A stretch of DNA of 32,703 nucleotides from Pseudomonas cyclaminis (lineage in GTDB: Bacteria > Pseudomonadota > Gammaproteobacteria > Pseudomonadales > Pseudomonadaceae). The notes beneath the pieces were generated by a model. It was not told where the DNA came from. It saw nothing but the letters and a program-made list of their open reading frames with translations, and searched no databases. Both the position numbers and the translations under genes were made by a program. Location: positions 1-32,703 of the forward strand of contig NZ_JADDUM010000261.1 in assembly GCF_015163715.1 (NCBI RefSeq), written 5' to 3'. Shown here in pieces: positions 17,218 through 26,140 of this stretch (position 1 is the stretch's first letter; the number at the start of each line of letters is the position of its first letter).

Positions 17218-18081
17218 TTACAGTTGATTGAGCGGGATTTTCAGATACACCACGCCGTTGTTTTCCGCCGGTGGCATATTCCCCGCCCGCACATTCACCT
17301 GGATCGCCGGCAGCAGTAACGTCGGCATGCCCAACCCGGCATCGCGCCGGGTGCGCATCGCCACAAACGCCGCCTCATCCACCCCGTCATGCACATGGAT
17401 ATTTCCCGCGCGCTGCTCGGCCACGGTGGTCAGGCACTTGGCCTCGCGTCCTTCAGGCGGGTAGTCATGGCATACGTACAGCTGGGTGTGCGCTGGGAAG
17501 GCCAGCAATTTGCGCATCGACGCATACAACTGCCGCGCATCGCCGCCGGGGAAGTCGCAGCGGGCAGTGCCTACATCGGGCATGAACAACGTGTCGCCTA
17601 CCAGGATCAAGTGATCCTCGATCAGGTAAGCCATATCCGCCGGGGTGTGGCCGGGCACGTGCAGGGCCTGGGCCTTCAAGCCGCCAATATGGAAAACCTC
17701 ATCCGGCGCAAACAGGTGATCGAACTGCGAGCCGTCGACGCGAAATTCCGGCTCCAGGTTGAACAGATTCTTGAACACATCCTGCACCTTGCTGATCGAC
17801 CGGCCGATGGCGATCTTGCCGCCCAACGTGCGGCGCAGATACGGCGCAGCCGACAGGTGGTCGGCATGGGCGTGGGTTTCCAGCAGCCACTGTACTTGCA
17901 GGCGGTGTTCGTGCACGAAGGCGATGACCTTGTCGGCCTGGCGCGTGTCCGTGCGCCCGGAGGCCGGGTCGTAGTTGAGCACTGAGTCGACGATGGCACA
18001 GGGGCCACCGTCCGCTGCATAGACGACGTAGGTGTAGGTCGACGACGCCTCGTCCAGAAAGGATTGAATCAACGCTGACAT
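17218..18081 (-). CDS. blh: MBL-fold persulfide dioxygenase (Blh/ETHE1-like)
   Basis: A 287-aa metallo-beta-lactamase-fold protein. It has the metal motif THAHADHL (H70, H72, D74, H75), a further His in HVPGHTPADM, an Asp in LVGDTLFM and a His in VCHDYPPEG. It belongs with the ETHE1/Blh persulfide dioxygenases, which oxidise persulfide (glutathione or free) to sulfite using mononuclear iron. It is divergent from bigR over a 94-bp operator region, and sqr follows bigR, the classic arrangement. The 122 bases between its stop and the upstream-most helicase start codon show no clear feature. Confidence 0.88.
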   Translation of the reverse strand: MSALIQSFLDEASSTYTYVVYAADGGPCAIVDSVLNYDPASGRTDTRQADKVIAFVHEHRLQVQWLLETHAHADHLSAAPYLRRTLGGKIAIGRSISKVQDVFKNLFNLEPEFRVDGSQFDHLFAPDEVFHIGGLKAQALHVPGHTPADMAYLIEDHLILVGDTLFMPDVGTARCDFPGGDARQLYASMRKLLAFPAHTQLYVCHDYPPEGREAKCLTTVAEQRAGNIHVHDGVDEAAFVAMRTRRDAGLGMPTLLLPAIQVNVRAGNMPPAENNGVVYLKIPLNQL

Positions 18082-18104
18082 GACGGCTGCCCCTGATGCT
18101 GAAA

Positions 18105-18124
18105 AAAGTGATTACAATCACTTT
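18105..18124. promoter_or_regulatory. Palindromic operator, probable BigR site
   Basis: AAAGTGATT-AC-AATCACTTT is a perfect 9+9 palindrome with a 2-base centre, placed 24 bases upstream of the dioxygenase ATG and 51 bases upstream of the bigR ATG. A second AT-rich stretch with ACAT-A-ATGT (18133-18141) follows. ArsR-type repressors such as BigR bind palindromes of this kind and block both promoters until sulfide or persulfide oxidises their cysteines. Confidence 0.75.
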
Positions 18125-18175
18125 ACATTTACACATAATGTTTTGAGCTTAAGTGACGCAAAGGACCCGAGGCAA

Positions 18176-18511
18176 ATGGAATCTACTCTGAGTGAAGGCG
18201 AAGTCGCCCAGTTGCGTGCGTCGGCGTCCAAGGCCTGTGCCTTGCTCAAGGCCCTGGCCAATGAGGATCGCCTGTTGATCCTGTGCCAGTTGACCCAGGG
18301 CGAGCGCAACGTCGGCGAGTTGGAAACCATGACTGGCGTGCGCCAGCCCACCTTGTCACAACAGTTGGGCATTTTGCGCGACGAAGGGTTGGTCGCCACC
18401 CGTCGGGAAGGCAAGTACATCTTCTACGGGCTGGCCAGCCATGAAGTGATCCAAGTGATGAAAACCCTGTCCGGGCTGTACTGCGGCGCGGTCATAAAAA
18501 GCTGGGCGTGA
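18176..18511 (+). CDS. bigR: ArsR-family sulfide/persulfide-responsive repressor (BigR-like)
   Basis: A 111-aa winged-helix repressor. ATG at 18176 is chosen because GAGG precedes it; the upstream frame runs through the operator. The recognition helix region is MTGVRQPTLSQQLGILRDEG. Cysteines are at 21, 37 and 103; C37 (LILCQL) and C103 (GLYCGA) have the same 66-residue spacing as the redox pair known in BigR, which forms a disulfide or tetrasulfide on sulfide exposure and releases DNA. It represses the divergent dioxygenase and probably its own operon with sqr and the exporter. Confidence 0.88.
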   Translation: MESTLSEGEVAQLRASASKACALLKALANEDRLLILCQLTQGERNVGELETMTGVRQPTLSQQLGILRDEGLVATRREGKYIFYGLASHEVIQVMKTLSGLYCGAVIKSWA

Positions 18512-18562
18512 CGCCATACGGCAACGACCCTTGTGTGCATTGACAAAAAAAGGCAACAGACC

Positions 18563-19807
18563 ATGACCGAACAACACTGGGGCCCAACCATCAGTGGCGA
18601 TATCGTTGTCATCGGCGGCGGCTCGGCAGGCATTGGCCTGCTGGCCAGCCTGCTCAAGCGCGACCCCGACCTGAACATCACCCTTATCGAACCCAGCGAC
18701 CACCATTGCTACCAGCCGGCCTGGACCCTGGTGGGTGGCGGCGCCTATGACCTGAAAAAGACCCGCCGCCCGTTGGCCGATGTGCTGCCCAATGGCGTCA
18801 CCTGGATACAGGCCGCGGTCAGCGAAGTCCTGCCGGACGAGCAGACGTTGGTGCTCGACAGCGGCCAGCGCGTGAGCTGGCAAAATCTCATTGTCTGCCC
18901 CGGCCTGCGCCTGGCCTGGGAAAGTATCGAAGGCTTGCAGGACACCCTCGGCCAGCACGGCGTCACGTCCAACTACAGCTACGAACACGCCGCCTATACC
19001 TGGCAGTTGGTGCAACAGTTGAAGGGCGGCAAGGCGATCTTCACCCAGCCGGCCATGCCGATCAAATGCGCCGGCGCGCCGCAGAAGGCCATGTACTTGT
19101 CGTGCGATCACTGGCTCAAGCAGGGCCATCTCAAGCACATCGAGGTGGAGTTCAACCTGGCCGGCGCGGCATTGTTCGGGGTCGCGACTTTTGTACCGCC
19201 GCTGATGAAATACGTAGAGAAATACAACGCCCGCCTGGCGTTCAATTCCAACCTGGTCAAGGTCGACGGCCCGGCACGCAAGGCCTGGTTTGCCGTGAAA
19301 GACAGCGAGGGCCATACCACGCTTGAAGAGAAATCCTTCGACCTGCTGCACGTCGTGCCGCCGCAAGTCGCACCGGACTTTATCCGCCAAAGCCCGCTGG
19401 CCGATGCCGCCGGCTGGTGTGAAGTGCACCCCAACACCCTGCAACACCTGCACTACCCGCACATCTTCGGCCTGGGCGATGTATGCGGCACCCCCAACGC
19501 CAAGACCGCCGCCGCCGTGCGCAAGCAGATCGTGGTGGTTGCCGAAAACCTGCTGGCCCTGCGCAAACAGGCAACCCTGCCGCTCAAGTACGACGGCTAC
19601 GGTTCGTGCCCGCTGACGGTGGAGAAGGGCAAGGTGGTGCTCGCCGAGTTCGGCTACGGCGGCACGTTGCTGCCGACCTTCGGCCTCGACCCGACCAAGG
19701 CGCGTCGGTCGATGTGGTTCCTCAAGGCCACGCTGCTGCCGTGGTTCTACTGGAACGGCATGCTCAAGGGCCGTGAATGGCTGACCCGTCTTAGCAAGGT
19801 GGACTGA
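18563..19807 (+). CDS. sqr: Sulfide:quinone oxidoreductase, type II
   Basis: A 414-aa FAD protein that oxidises sulfide to persulfide/polysulfide and reduces quinone at the inner membrane. It has the N-terminal FAD motif IVVIGGGSAGIGLLASLL, a catalytic-type cysteine in IKCAGAPQKAMYL and a second in YGSCPLTVEK (the two-Cys layout of mitochondrial-type SQR), and HIFGLGDVCGTPNAKTAAAVRKQ for FAD contact. C-terminal WFLKATLLPWFYWNGML is an amphipathic membrane anchor. ATG at 18563 is preferred over an upstream GTG at 18533. It follows bigR by 51 bases and directly abuts the exporter gene. Confidence 0.9.
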   Translation: MTEQHWGPTISGDIVVIGGGSAGIGLLASLLKRDPDLNITLIEPSDHHCYQPAWTLVGGGAYDLKKTRRPLADVLPNGVTWIQAAVSEVLPDEQTLVLDSGQRVSWQNLIVCPGLRLAWESIEGLQDTLGQHGVTSNYSYEHAAYTWQLVQQLKGGKAIFTQPAMPIKCAGAPQKAMYLSCDHWLKQGHLKHIEVEFNLAGAALFGVATFVPPLMKYVEKYNARLAFNSNLVKVDGPARKAWFAVKDSEGHTTLEEKSFDLLHVVPPQVAPDFIRQSPLADAAGWCEVHPNTLQHLHYPHIFGLGDVCGTPNAKTAAAVRKQIVVVAENLLALRKQATLPLKYDGYGSCPLTVEKGKVVLAEFGYGGTLLPTFGLDPTKARRSMWFLKATLLPWFYWNGMLKGREWLTRLSKVD

Positions 19808-20614
19808 ATGCTGCTGGCCAGTGTGTTGGGTGTATTGATGGGCCTGGTCATGGGCCTGACCGGCGCGGGCGGTGGCATCCTTGGGGTGCCGGCGCTGGTG
19901 CTGGGATTGGGCTTGACCATGACCCAGGCCGCGCCGGTGTCGTTGCTTGCGGTGGGCGCGGCGGCGGCCGTCGGTGCGCTTGATGGTTTGCGCCACGGCC
20001 TGGTGCGTTACCGCGCCGCGCTGCTGATCGCCTTGCTCGGCGCGCTGTTTTCGCCGTTGGGGGTGTTTCTCGCGCACCAAATGACGGAGCCGGTGCTGAT
20101 GGGGCTGTTCAGCGCGCTGATGGTGCTGGTGGCCTGGCGCATGTTGCAGCGTGAAAAGGTCCAGGCCGGGCCGAGCGACCATGGCGCCGCGTCCTGGGGC
20201 CAGAAGAACTGCATGCTCGATCAGCAGACCGGGCGCCTGGCCTGGACCGCCAAATGCAGCGCCACCCTGGCTGCGCTCGGCGCCGTGACCGGCGCGGTGT
20301 CCGGTTTGCTCGGCGTGGGCGGCGGCTTCCTGATCGTGCCGGCGTTCAAGCAACTGACCGATGTGCAGATGCGCGGCATTGTCGCCACGTCATTGATGGT
20401 CATCAGCCTGATCTCGCTGATTGGCGTGGCCGGCGCGTTGCATGCCGGGGTGCGCATCGAGCCGGTGGGCTGGGTGTTTATCGGTGCCAGCATCGTCGGC
20501 ATGCTGGTCGGCCGGCGCCTGTGTTCGGTAATGCCTGCGCGTACCTTGCAGGTGGGGTTTGCCAGCCTCTGTGTGGTGGTTGCAGCGGGAATGCTTTTCA
20601 ACGCTTTACGCTGA
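19808..20614 (+). CDS. TauE/SafE-family sulfite exporter-like membrane protein
   Basis: A 268-aa integral membrane protein with about eight hydrophobic helices. The two internally repeated halves each begin with a Gly-rich motif: GLTGAGGGILGVPALVLG (about 14-32) and GLLGVGGGFLIVPAF (about 165-180), the TauE/SafE hallmark. Its ATG follows the sqr TGA with no gap, so it is translationally coupled. In a dioxygenase-SQR unit it most likely exports the sulfite made from persulfide. Thiosulfate or another sulfur oxyanion is possible. Confidence 0.87.
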   Translation: MLLASVLGVLMGLVMGLTGAGGGILGVPALVLGLGLTMTQAAPVSLLAVGAAAAVGALDGLRHGLVRYRAALLIALLGALFSPLGVFLAHQMTEPVLMGLFSALMVLVAWRMLQREKVQAGPSDHGAASWGQKNCMLDQQTGRLAWTAKCSATLAALGAVTGAVSGLLGVGGGFLIVPAFKQLTDVQMRGIVATSLMVISLISLIGVAGALHAGVRIEPVGWVFIGASIVGMLVGRRLCSVMPARTLQVGFASLCVVVAAGMLFNALR

Positions 20615-20632
20615 ACTTGAAATGCAATCCCA

Positions 20633-20724
20633 ATGTGGGAGGGGGCTTGCCCCCGATAGCGGAGTGACAGTCGACATCTACTTGACTGAAACACCGCCAT
20701 CGGGGGCAAGCCCCCTCCCACATT
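20633..20724. repeat. BIME: inverted pair of REP elements
   Basis: Left arm ATGTGGGAGGGGGCTTGCCC (from 20633) and right arm ending GCAAGCCCCCTCCCACAT (to 20724) are inverted copies about 33 bases apart. It follows the exporter stop by 18 bases and could act as the end structure of the sulfide operon mRNA. Confidence 0.9.
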
Positions 20725-20772
20725 TTGACTTTCATCAGGCTTGAGCACTTCATCCCATCGCATCCCCCTACC

Positions 20773-20789
20773 CAGTACCCAAGTAGCAT
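20773..20789. promoter_or_regulatory. Shared promoter motif, copy upstream of nosP
   Basis: CAGTACCCAAGTAGCAT matches 14 of 17 bases of the motif at 25324-25340. It lies 52 bases before the nosP ATG. In sense to nosP it has the same orientation and nearly the same distance as the 29122 copy has to pedS2. It is a candidate binding site for a LuxR-type regulator of the locus. Confidence 0.5.
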
Positions 20790-20841
20790 AGGTGTCTCCC
20801 CCCAGCCTTCGTACACTCATGCCTCAGAGGGGGAACCAACG

Positions 20842-21897
20842 ATGCATAACAGTGAAGGCGTAGTCAGCGCCATGTCCCAGGCCACCGACGCGGGGCAGGC
20901 GGCTGAGGAGTTGGCCCGCCAACTGCTGCACCCCTACCTGGGGTTTGTGCTGTTTTTCTGTTCGGCTTCCTACGATTTGCAGGCATTGGGCCAGGCCTTG
21001 CAACAGTGTTTCGGCAATGTGCGCGTGGTGGGTTGCACCAGCGCCGGTGAGATCACGCCCCAAGGCTACGGCCGCAATTGCATTACCGCGATGGGCTTCA
21101 ACCACGCGCACTTTTCCATTGCCACCGAGCTGATCGACCAGGTGGAGCACTTCAGCCTGATCGACGCCCAGCACATGGTCGAACGGCTGGTCGGCGGCTG
21201 CCGCAGCAATACCCTGGCGCCCATCAAAGGCAACACCTTCGCCCTGACCCTGCTCGATGGACTGTCCAGCCGTGAAGAAATGGTACTCGCGGCCCTCAGT
21301 GCGGCGTTGGGCGATATCCCGCACTTCGGCGGCTCGGCCGGCGATGACAACTTTCTCACCCACACCCACGTCTACTTCAACGGCGCGTTCCACAGCGGCG
21401 CGGCGGTGGTGGTGCTGGTCAATACCTGGCTGGATTTCGAGGTGTTCACCACCCACCACATCCTGCCGCGCAGCGAAAAACTGGTGGTGACCGGCGCCGA
21501 CAGCCCGTCGCGCCGGGTCTTCGAACTCAACGCCGAGCCCGCCGCCGAAGAGTATGCGCGGCATATCGGCGTGCCCGTGGCCAACCTCGACCACCGCACC
21601 TTCGCCGCCCATCCCCTCGCGGTGCGCATCCACGACCAGTACTACATCCGCGCGATCCAGCAAGTGCATGACGACCTGAGCCTGAGTTTCTACTGCGCCG
21701 TGGAAAACGGCATTGTCCTTACCGCCATGACACCCGGGCCGATCCTGCCCAACCTGGAGCGCCTGTTCGACGGCCTGCAATCACGCCTGGGCGATCTATT
21801 GCTGACCATCGGCTGCGACTGCTTCCTGCGCCGCCTGGAACTGGAAGATCGCGGCAACCTGGAGCAGATCGGCAGCTTCCTGCGCGACCAGCGGTGA
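20842..21897 (+). CDS. nosP: NosP-like nitric-oxide-sensing FIST-domain hemoprotein (C-terminus displaced by a frame break)
   Basis: A 351-aa open frame with FIST N (about 30-225) and FIST C (about 225-351) domains. ATG at 20842 is preceded by GAGGGGGAA. Features include VVGCTSAGEITPQGYG, FGGSAGDDN and MTPGPILPNLERLFDGL. At 21893-21895 the frame ends at TGA, but one extra base there would continue VMGFNTYGEQFNGMHINQTF, the conserved FIST C ending, to a TGA at 21984-21986 (about 381 aa). In P. aeruginosa NosP binds NO at heme and inhibits the kinase NahK encoded next to it; the same pairing is seen here. Heme ligation cannot be read from the sequence with certainty. Confidence 0.85.
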   Translation: MHNSEGVVSAMSQATDAGQAAEELARQLLHPYLGFVLFFCSASYDLQALGQALQQCFGNVRVVGCTSAGEITPQGYGRNCITAMGFNHAHFSIATELIDQVEHFSLIDAQHMVERLVGGCRSNTLAPIKGNTFALTLLDGLSSREEMVLAALSAALGDIPHFGGSAGDDNFLTHTHVYFNGAFHSGAAVVVLVNTWLDFEVFTTHHILPRSEKLVVTGADSPSRRVFELNAEPAAEEYARHIGVPVANLDHRTFAAHPLAVRIHDQYYIRAIQQVHDDLSLSFYCAVENGIVLTAMTPGPILPNLERLFDGLQSRLGDLLLTIGCDCFLRRLELEDRGNLEQIGSFLRDQR

Positions 21898-21972
21898 TGG
21901 GGTTCAACACCTACGGAGAACAGTTCAATGGCATGCACATCAACCAGACCTTCACCGGGGTCGCCATTGCCC

Positions 21973-23866
21973 GTGGCCGGCGCTGAACTGCTCGCCCAGG
22001 TTGCCCAGCTGCAACAGGACAACCACAAGCTGGCGCGGATCAACGCGGCGCTGATCGAGCGTATCGAGTCCGGCGTGACCCAGGGCAATAACCCGTACAC
22101 CACCTTCCAGCATTCGGTCGTGCTTGCCGAACAGGTGCGCGAACGCACTGACGCGCTGAACCAGGCGATGGCCGAACTCAAGGCCAGCAACCACTTGCTG
22201 ATCAACGCCCGGCTGCGCGCCGAAACCCTGCGCGGCGAACAGGTAGCGGCGCAGAAAGCCCAGGAAAGCGAGCGCTGGATCCGCCTGATCACCGACCACG
22301 TGCCGGCCCTGATTGGCTACCTGAATGCCGACCTGGTCTATGAGTTCACCAATAAAGTCTACGAAGAGTGGTACTGCTGGCCACGGGGCATGATGCTCGG
22401 CCAGAGCCTGCGCGAAGTGCACAGCGAACAACACTGCCAGCGCCTGGACGCCTACGTCGCCCGCGCCCTGGCCGGGGAGAGCGTGACCTTCGAGTTCGCC
22501 GAGACCAATATCAATAATCAGGAGCGCTACATGCTGCGCTCCTATGTGCCGAATCTGCTGGCCAGTGGCGAAGTGGTGGGGATTTTTGTGCTGATCCGCG
22601 ACATCACCGAGCGCCGCCGCACCGCCGAGGCCCTGCACCAGGCCTATCAACACCTGGAGCAGCGCGTCGCCCAGCGCACCTCGGAACTCACCGCGCTCAA
22701 CGACCAGTTGCTCAAGGAAATCGACGAGCGCCGCCGCATGGAAACCCGCCTGCGCGAAGCCAAGCTTGAAGCCGAGCAGGCCAACCTGTCGAAAACCAAA
22801 TTCCTCGCCGCCGTCAGCCACGACCTGCTGCAACCGCTGAACGCTGCGCGGCTGTTCACCAGCGCCTTGCTTGAGCGCCCCAGTGAAACCCTGGTACGCA
22901 ATGTGAGCAACTCCCTGGAAGACGTGGAAAACCTGCTGGGCACCCTGGTGGATATTTCCAAGCTGGACGCCGGGGTGATCAAGGCCGATATCGCGCCGTT
23001 CGCCTTGAGCGAACTACTCGACAACCTGGCCGTGGAGTACACCCAACTGGCCCGCAGCGAAGGGCTGGAGCTGCACTTCGTCGGCTGCTCGGCGCTGGTG
23101 CGCAGCGACATCCAACTGCTGGCGCGGATCCTGCGCAACCTGCTGAGCAATGCGATTCGCTACACCTATAAAGGGCGCATCGTGCTCGGCTGTCGACGCC
23201 AGCACCAGCGCCTGTCGATCCAGGTGTGGGACAGCGGCATGGGCATCGCCGAGGAGCGTCTGGAGGAAATTTTCCAGGAATTCAAACGCGGCGATGTACA
23301 ACGCCCGGATCAGGACCGCGGGTTGGGCCTGGGGCTGGCCATCGTCGAAAAAATCGCCGGCATCCTCGGCCATCGCATCAGCGTCAAATCCTGGCCGGGC
23401 AAGGGCTCGATGTTCTCGGTAGAGGTGCCGTTGAGCGCCACCGCGCCCAAATCCTTGCCCATGGCGAGCATGAGCGAACCGATGCTGGAACGCCTGCAAG
23501 ACGCAAAGGTCTGGGTGCTGGATAACGACGCAGCGATCTGCGCGGGCATGCGTACCTTGCTGGAAGGCTGGGCTGCGGGTGATCACGGCCTTGTCGGAAC
23601 AGGATTTGGCACGGCAGGTGGACAACTACCACGCCGAAGCCGACCTATTGATTGCCGACTACCACCTCGACGACGACCAGAACGGCGTGGACGCCGTGGC
23701 GCGCATCAATGCACGGCGTGCCAGTGCGATCCCGGCGCTGATGATCACCGCCAACTACAGCAATGAGCTGAAACTGCAGATCCGCGAGTTGGGACACACG
23801 TTGATGCACAAGCCCGTGCGCCCAATGAAGCTCAAGACGGCGATGAGTCACTTAATAGGCAAGTGA
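21973..23866 (+). pseudogene. nahK: NahK/PedS1-like hybrid sensor histidine kinase, frame broken in the receiver domain
   Basis: A soluble hybrid kinase. GTG at 21973 is the likely start because its frame overlaps the true nosP stop (GTGGCCGGCGCTGA); the upstream ATG at 21928 lies inside the restored nosP end. From GTG there is a coiled coil (1-95), a PAS domain (about 98-215), another coiled coil, HisKA with H283 (AAVSHDLLQPLNAAR), HATPase (NLLSNAIRY, then GLGLGLAIVEKIAG) and a C-terminal receiver. Near 23570-23580 the frame shifts (LEGW... then VITALSEQDLARQ in the other frame), needing one base fewer or two more. The receiver Asp lies in LIADYHLDDD and the gene ends at 23866. In P. aeruginosa NahK/ErcS' works under NosP through HptB. 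Confidence 0.87.
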
Positions 23867-23883
23867 ACGACACAGCCCCCTCC

Positions 23884-24005
23884 AATGTGGGAGGGGCGTG
23901 CCCCTGATAGCCATAGGTATCTACACAGCTTCCAGTGGATGCTGAGTCTATGGCAAATAGGCTGTTGTGGTGAGCGGGCTCACTACAAAAGCCCCCTCCC
24001 ACATA
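23884..24005. repeat. REP pair split by a MITE-like insert
   Basis: Left arm AATGTGGGAGGGGCGTGCCC (from 23884) and right arm AGCCCCCTCCCACAT (to 24005) are inverted, but the spacer is replaced by a segment related to the element at 36-173. It lies between the convergent nahK and regulator genes and may be their shared transcription end. Confidence 0.7.
23916..23965. repeat. Second copy (left half) of the 36-173 element
   Basis: GGTATCTACACAGCT and the following 35 bases match 36-85 with about five substitutions (shared TGGATGCTGA, TCTATGGCAAAT). After 23965 similarity fades into a short hairpin GTGAGC-GG-GCTCAC (23970-23983). The right terminal repeat is absent, so this copy is truncated. 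Confidence 0.6.
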
Positions 24006-24011
24006 GGGAGA

Positions 24012-24677
24012 TCAGCGGCGCAGGTACGAGCCGAAATCGATATCCCCGGCACTGAGGATCGCCTGCACCCGGTTGTGCACATTCAACTTGCGCAGTATCG
24101 CCGACACATGGGCCTTCACCGTGGTCTCGGCAATCTCCAGGGTGTAGGCAATCTGCTTGTTCGACTCTCCCTTGGTCATGCGCTCCAGCACCAGCAATTG
24201 CTTGCGCGTCAGGGCCTGCAACAGCTCCGGGGCGAAGCCCGGGTTTTCGTTGAGGCGGCGGTGGGTGCCGGTTTTCTGGGTGCGGATGATGTCCGGCGGC
24301 AGGTACACGTTGCCGTTGAGGATCTGCTGGATCGCCTCGGTCATTTGCAGGCGTGGCGAGGACTTGGTGATAAACCCCACGGCGCCATAAGTGATGGCTT
24401 GCAGCACGATCTGCTTGTCCTGCTCGGCCGAGACGATCACCACCGGGATGGTCGGTGACTCGTTGCGCAGGTTGATCAGGCCGTTGAGGCCGTGCATGCC
24501 GGGCATGTTCAGGTCCAGCAGGATCAAGTCGAGGTCGTCGTGCTCCTGGGTCAGGGCGAGGGCGCTGTCGAGGTCGGCGGTTTCCATCACCTCGCTGCCG
24601 GGGAAGCCGTCGGTGATGACGTTGTGGATCGCCTCGCGAAACAGCGGGTGATCGTCGGCTATCAGGATTTTGTACAT
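24012..24677 (-). CDS. pedR1: LuxR-type response regulator (PedR1/ErbR/AgmR-like)
   Basis: A 221-aa NarL/FixJ-type regulator. The receiver (1-120) has the phospho-acceptor D55 in LILLDLNMPG and the switch lysine in GFITKSS. The LuxR helix-turn-helix is at about 155-215 (LTRKQLLVLERMTKGESNKQ, then ETTVKAHVSAILRKLNVHNR). It closely resembles AgmR/ErbR of P. aeruginosa and PedR1 of P. putida, activators of PQQ-dependent ethanol/glycerol oxidation genes. It is 27 bases downstream of the CW-motif gene and likely co-transcribed from the promoter carrying the motif at 25324. Convergent with nahK, its probable kinase. Confidence 0.9.
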   Translation of the reverse strand: MYKILIADDHPLFREAIHNVITDGFPGSEVMETADLDSALALTQEHDDLDLILLDLNMPGMHGLNGLINLRNESPTIPVVIVSAEQDKQIVLQAITYGAVGFITKSSPRLQMTEAIQQILNGNVYLPPDIIRTQKTGTHRRLNENPGFAPELLQALTRKQLLVLERMTKGESNKQIAYTLEIAETTVKAHVSAILRKLNVHNRVQAILSAGDIDFGSYLRR

Positions 24678-24704
24678 GGCCGTTCACCTTCTTGTTGTGG
24701 TTTT

Positions 24705-25244
24705 TTATTGGAAAGGTTCGGGTGTCGCAGCCGTCACTGGCAGGTTTGCCGCTTCCCAGGCGTCCAACCCGTCGCGATACCAATACACAGAGGTATAGCC
24801 CAGGTTGGCGGCACGTTTTACCGCGTTCCAACTCAGCCAGCAATCGGAGCGGCAATAGAACACCAGCGGGCGCGTGACATCGCCACCGGTGAACTTGTAC
24901 AGGTGGCGCACGAAGTAACCCTGCCATTCCGGCGTGAGGTCGCCGTCGCCGGTGTTGGCCAGCCAATGGCTGCCGGGCAGGTTGGCGTGGGGCTGGTCTT
25001 CGATGAATTGGCCTTGCAGCCATTGGCGGCGATACACGTCGATCAGCACCGGCGCCGGCGTTTGCTTGAGCAGGGTTTGCAGGGCAGCGGTGTCGACGAT
25101 GGTCGCGCCCTGCACCTGTTCGGGCGTGGGGCTGCGGTACAGGCTGGTACGGTAGCCATCGGTGGAAAACAGTGGGGTGTCGGCCTGGGCGTGGATGCAG
25201 AACAGGCACAGCAACGCCAACAGGGGCAGTCGGGCAGGCAGCAT
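24705..25244 (-). CDS. PQQ-associated CW-motif rhodanese-like periplasmic protein
   Basis: A 179-aa protein with a signal peptide (MLPARLPLLALLCLFCIHAQA, cleavage near 21). The mature part is a rhodanese-like fold with VLIDVYRRQW and the loop YCRSDCWLSWNAVKRA, giving C131 and C135 (three residues between) followed by W136. This matches the family annotated in PQQ-alcohol gene clusters for a conserved Cys-Cys-Trp motif. The biochemical function is not known; a redox or thiol role in the periplasm is plausible. A good AAGGA site precedes the ATG. It precedes pedR1 in one transcript. Confidence 0.83.
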   Translation of the reverse strand: MLPARLPLLALLCLFCIHAQADTPLFSTDGYRTSLYRSPTPEQVQGATIVDTAALQTLLKQTPAPVLIDVYRRQWLQGQFIEDQPHANLPGSHWLANTGDGDLTPEWQGYFVRHLYKFTGGDVTRPLVFYCRSDCWLSWNAVKRAANLGYTSVYWYRDGLDAWEAANLPVTAATPEPFQ

Positions 25245-25323
25245 GGCGGGATAATCCTTATCGTTATGCCGCCATTACACGTGAGTCCCGCTGCCTTGGG
25301 AATGCGACGATAGACAGCAAAAC

Positions 25324-25340
25324 CAGTACCAAAGTAGTAG
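25324..25340. promoter_or_regulatory. Shared promoter motif, copy upstream of the CW-motif gene
   Basis: CAGTACCAAAGTAGTAG (plus strand) lies 79 bases before the CW-protein ATG, in the 108-bp gap after the ABC permease stop. The copy at 29122 differs at one base and is 76 bases before its own gene in the same relative orientation. That spacing supports a binding site just upstream of -35. Confidence 0.65.
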
Positions 25341-25352
25341 TTTTCGCCGCCC

Positions 25353-26140
25353 TCAGCCTTTTTTGCGCAGTGCCGCATGCTGGGGATTGAAGGTCAGCAC
25401 CGCCATCAGCGTGAACAACAGGGTCAAGCCCAGGCACACCGCCAGCGCCAGCCCGGCGAAGCGTTCATACAAGGCAAAGCGCACCAGTTCCACCGCATGG
25501 GTAAATGGGTTGAACGCACACAGCCAGTACAACCATTCGCTGGAATCGCGCATTTTCCACAGCGGGTACAGCGCCGAGGACAGGAAAAACAGCGGGAAGA
25601 TCACGAAGTTCATCACCCCGGCAAAGTTCTCCAATTGGCGAATCGCATTCGACAGCAGCAGGCCCAAGGCACTGAGCATCAAGGCCACCAGCAGCAACGC
25701 CGGCAAGGCTGTCAGCAGCCCCATGGCCGGCGGCTGCACGCCGTAGACCCAGGCAATCGCCAGGAATCCGTAGACCTGCAACAGCGAAATCAGCGCGGTG
25801 GCCAACAGTTTGCTGCACAGCAAAAATGTGCGCGGCAACGGGCTGGTCAGCAGCACGCGCATGCTGCCCATCTCGCGGTCATAGACCATCGACAGCGAGC
25901 CCTGCATGCCGTTGAACAGCAGGATCATGCAGGCCAGCCCCGGAATGATGTAGACCTCGTAGGGGATGTAGGTGTCGTAAGGCTCGATCACTGAAATGCC
26001 CAGCGCGGCACGGAATCCGGCGGCAAACACCACCAGCCATAACAACGGGCGCACCAGGGCGCTGAGAAACCGCGTGCGCTGCAACACAAAGCGCAGCCAC
26101 TCGCGCAGCACGATGCCACGCAAGCATTGCCAGTAAGCGT

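Noticed and set aside
18356..20353. A 665-codon open frame on the minus strand opposite sqr and the exporter
   Set aside because: The plus-strand genes have clear families and coupled starts; the minus frame has low-complexity His/Gln/Ala-rich content and no domain.
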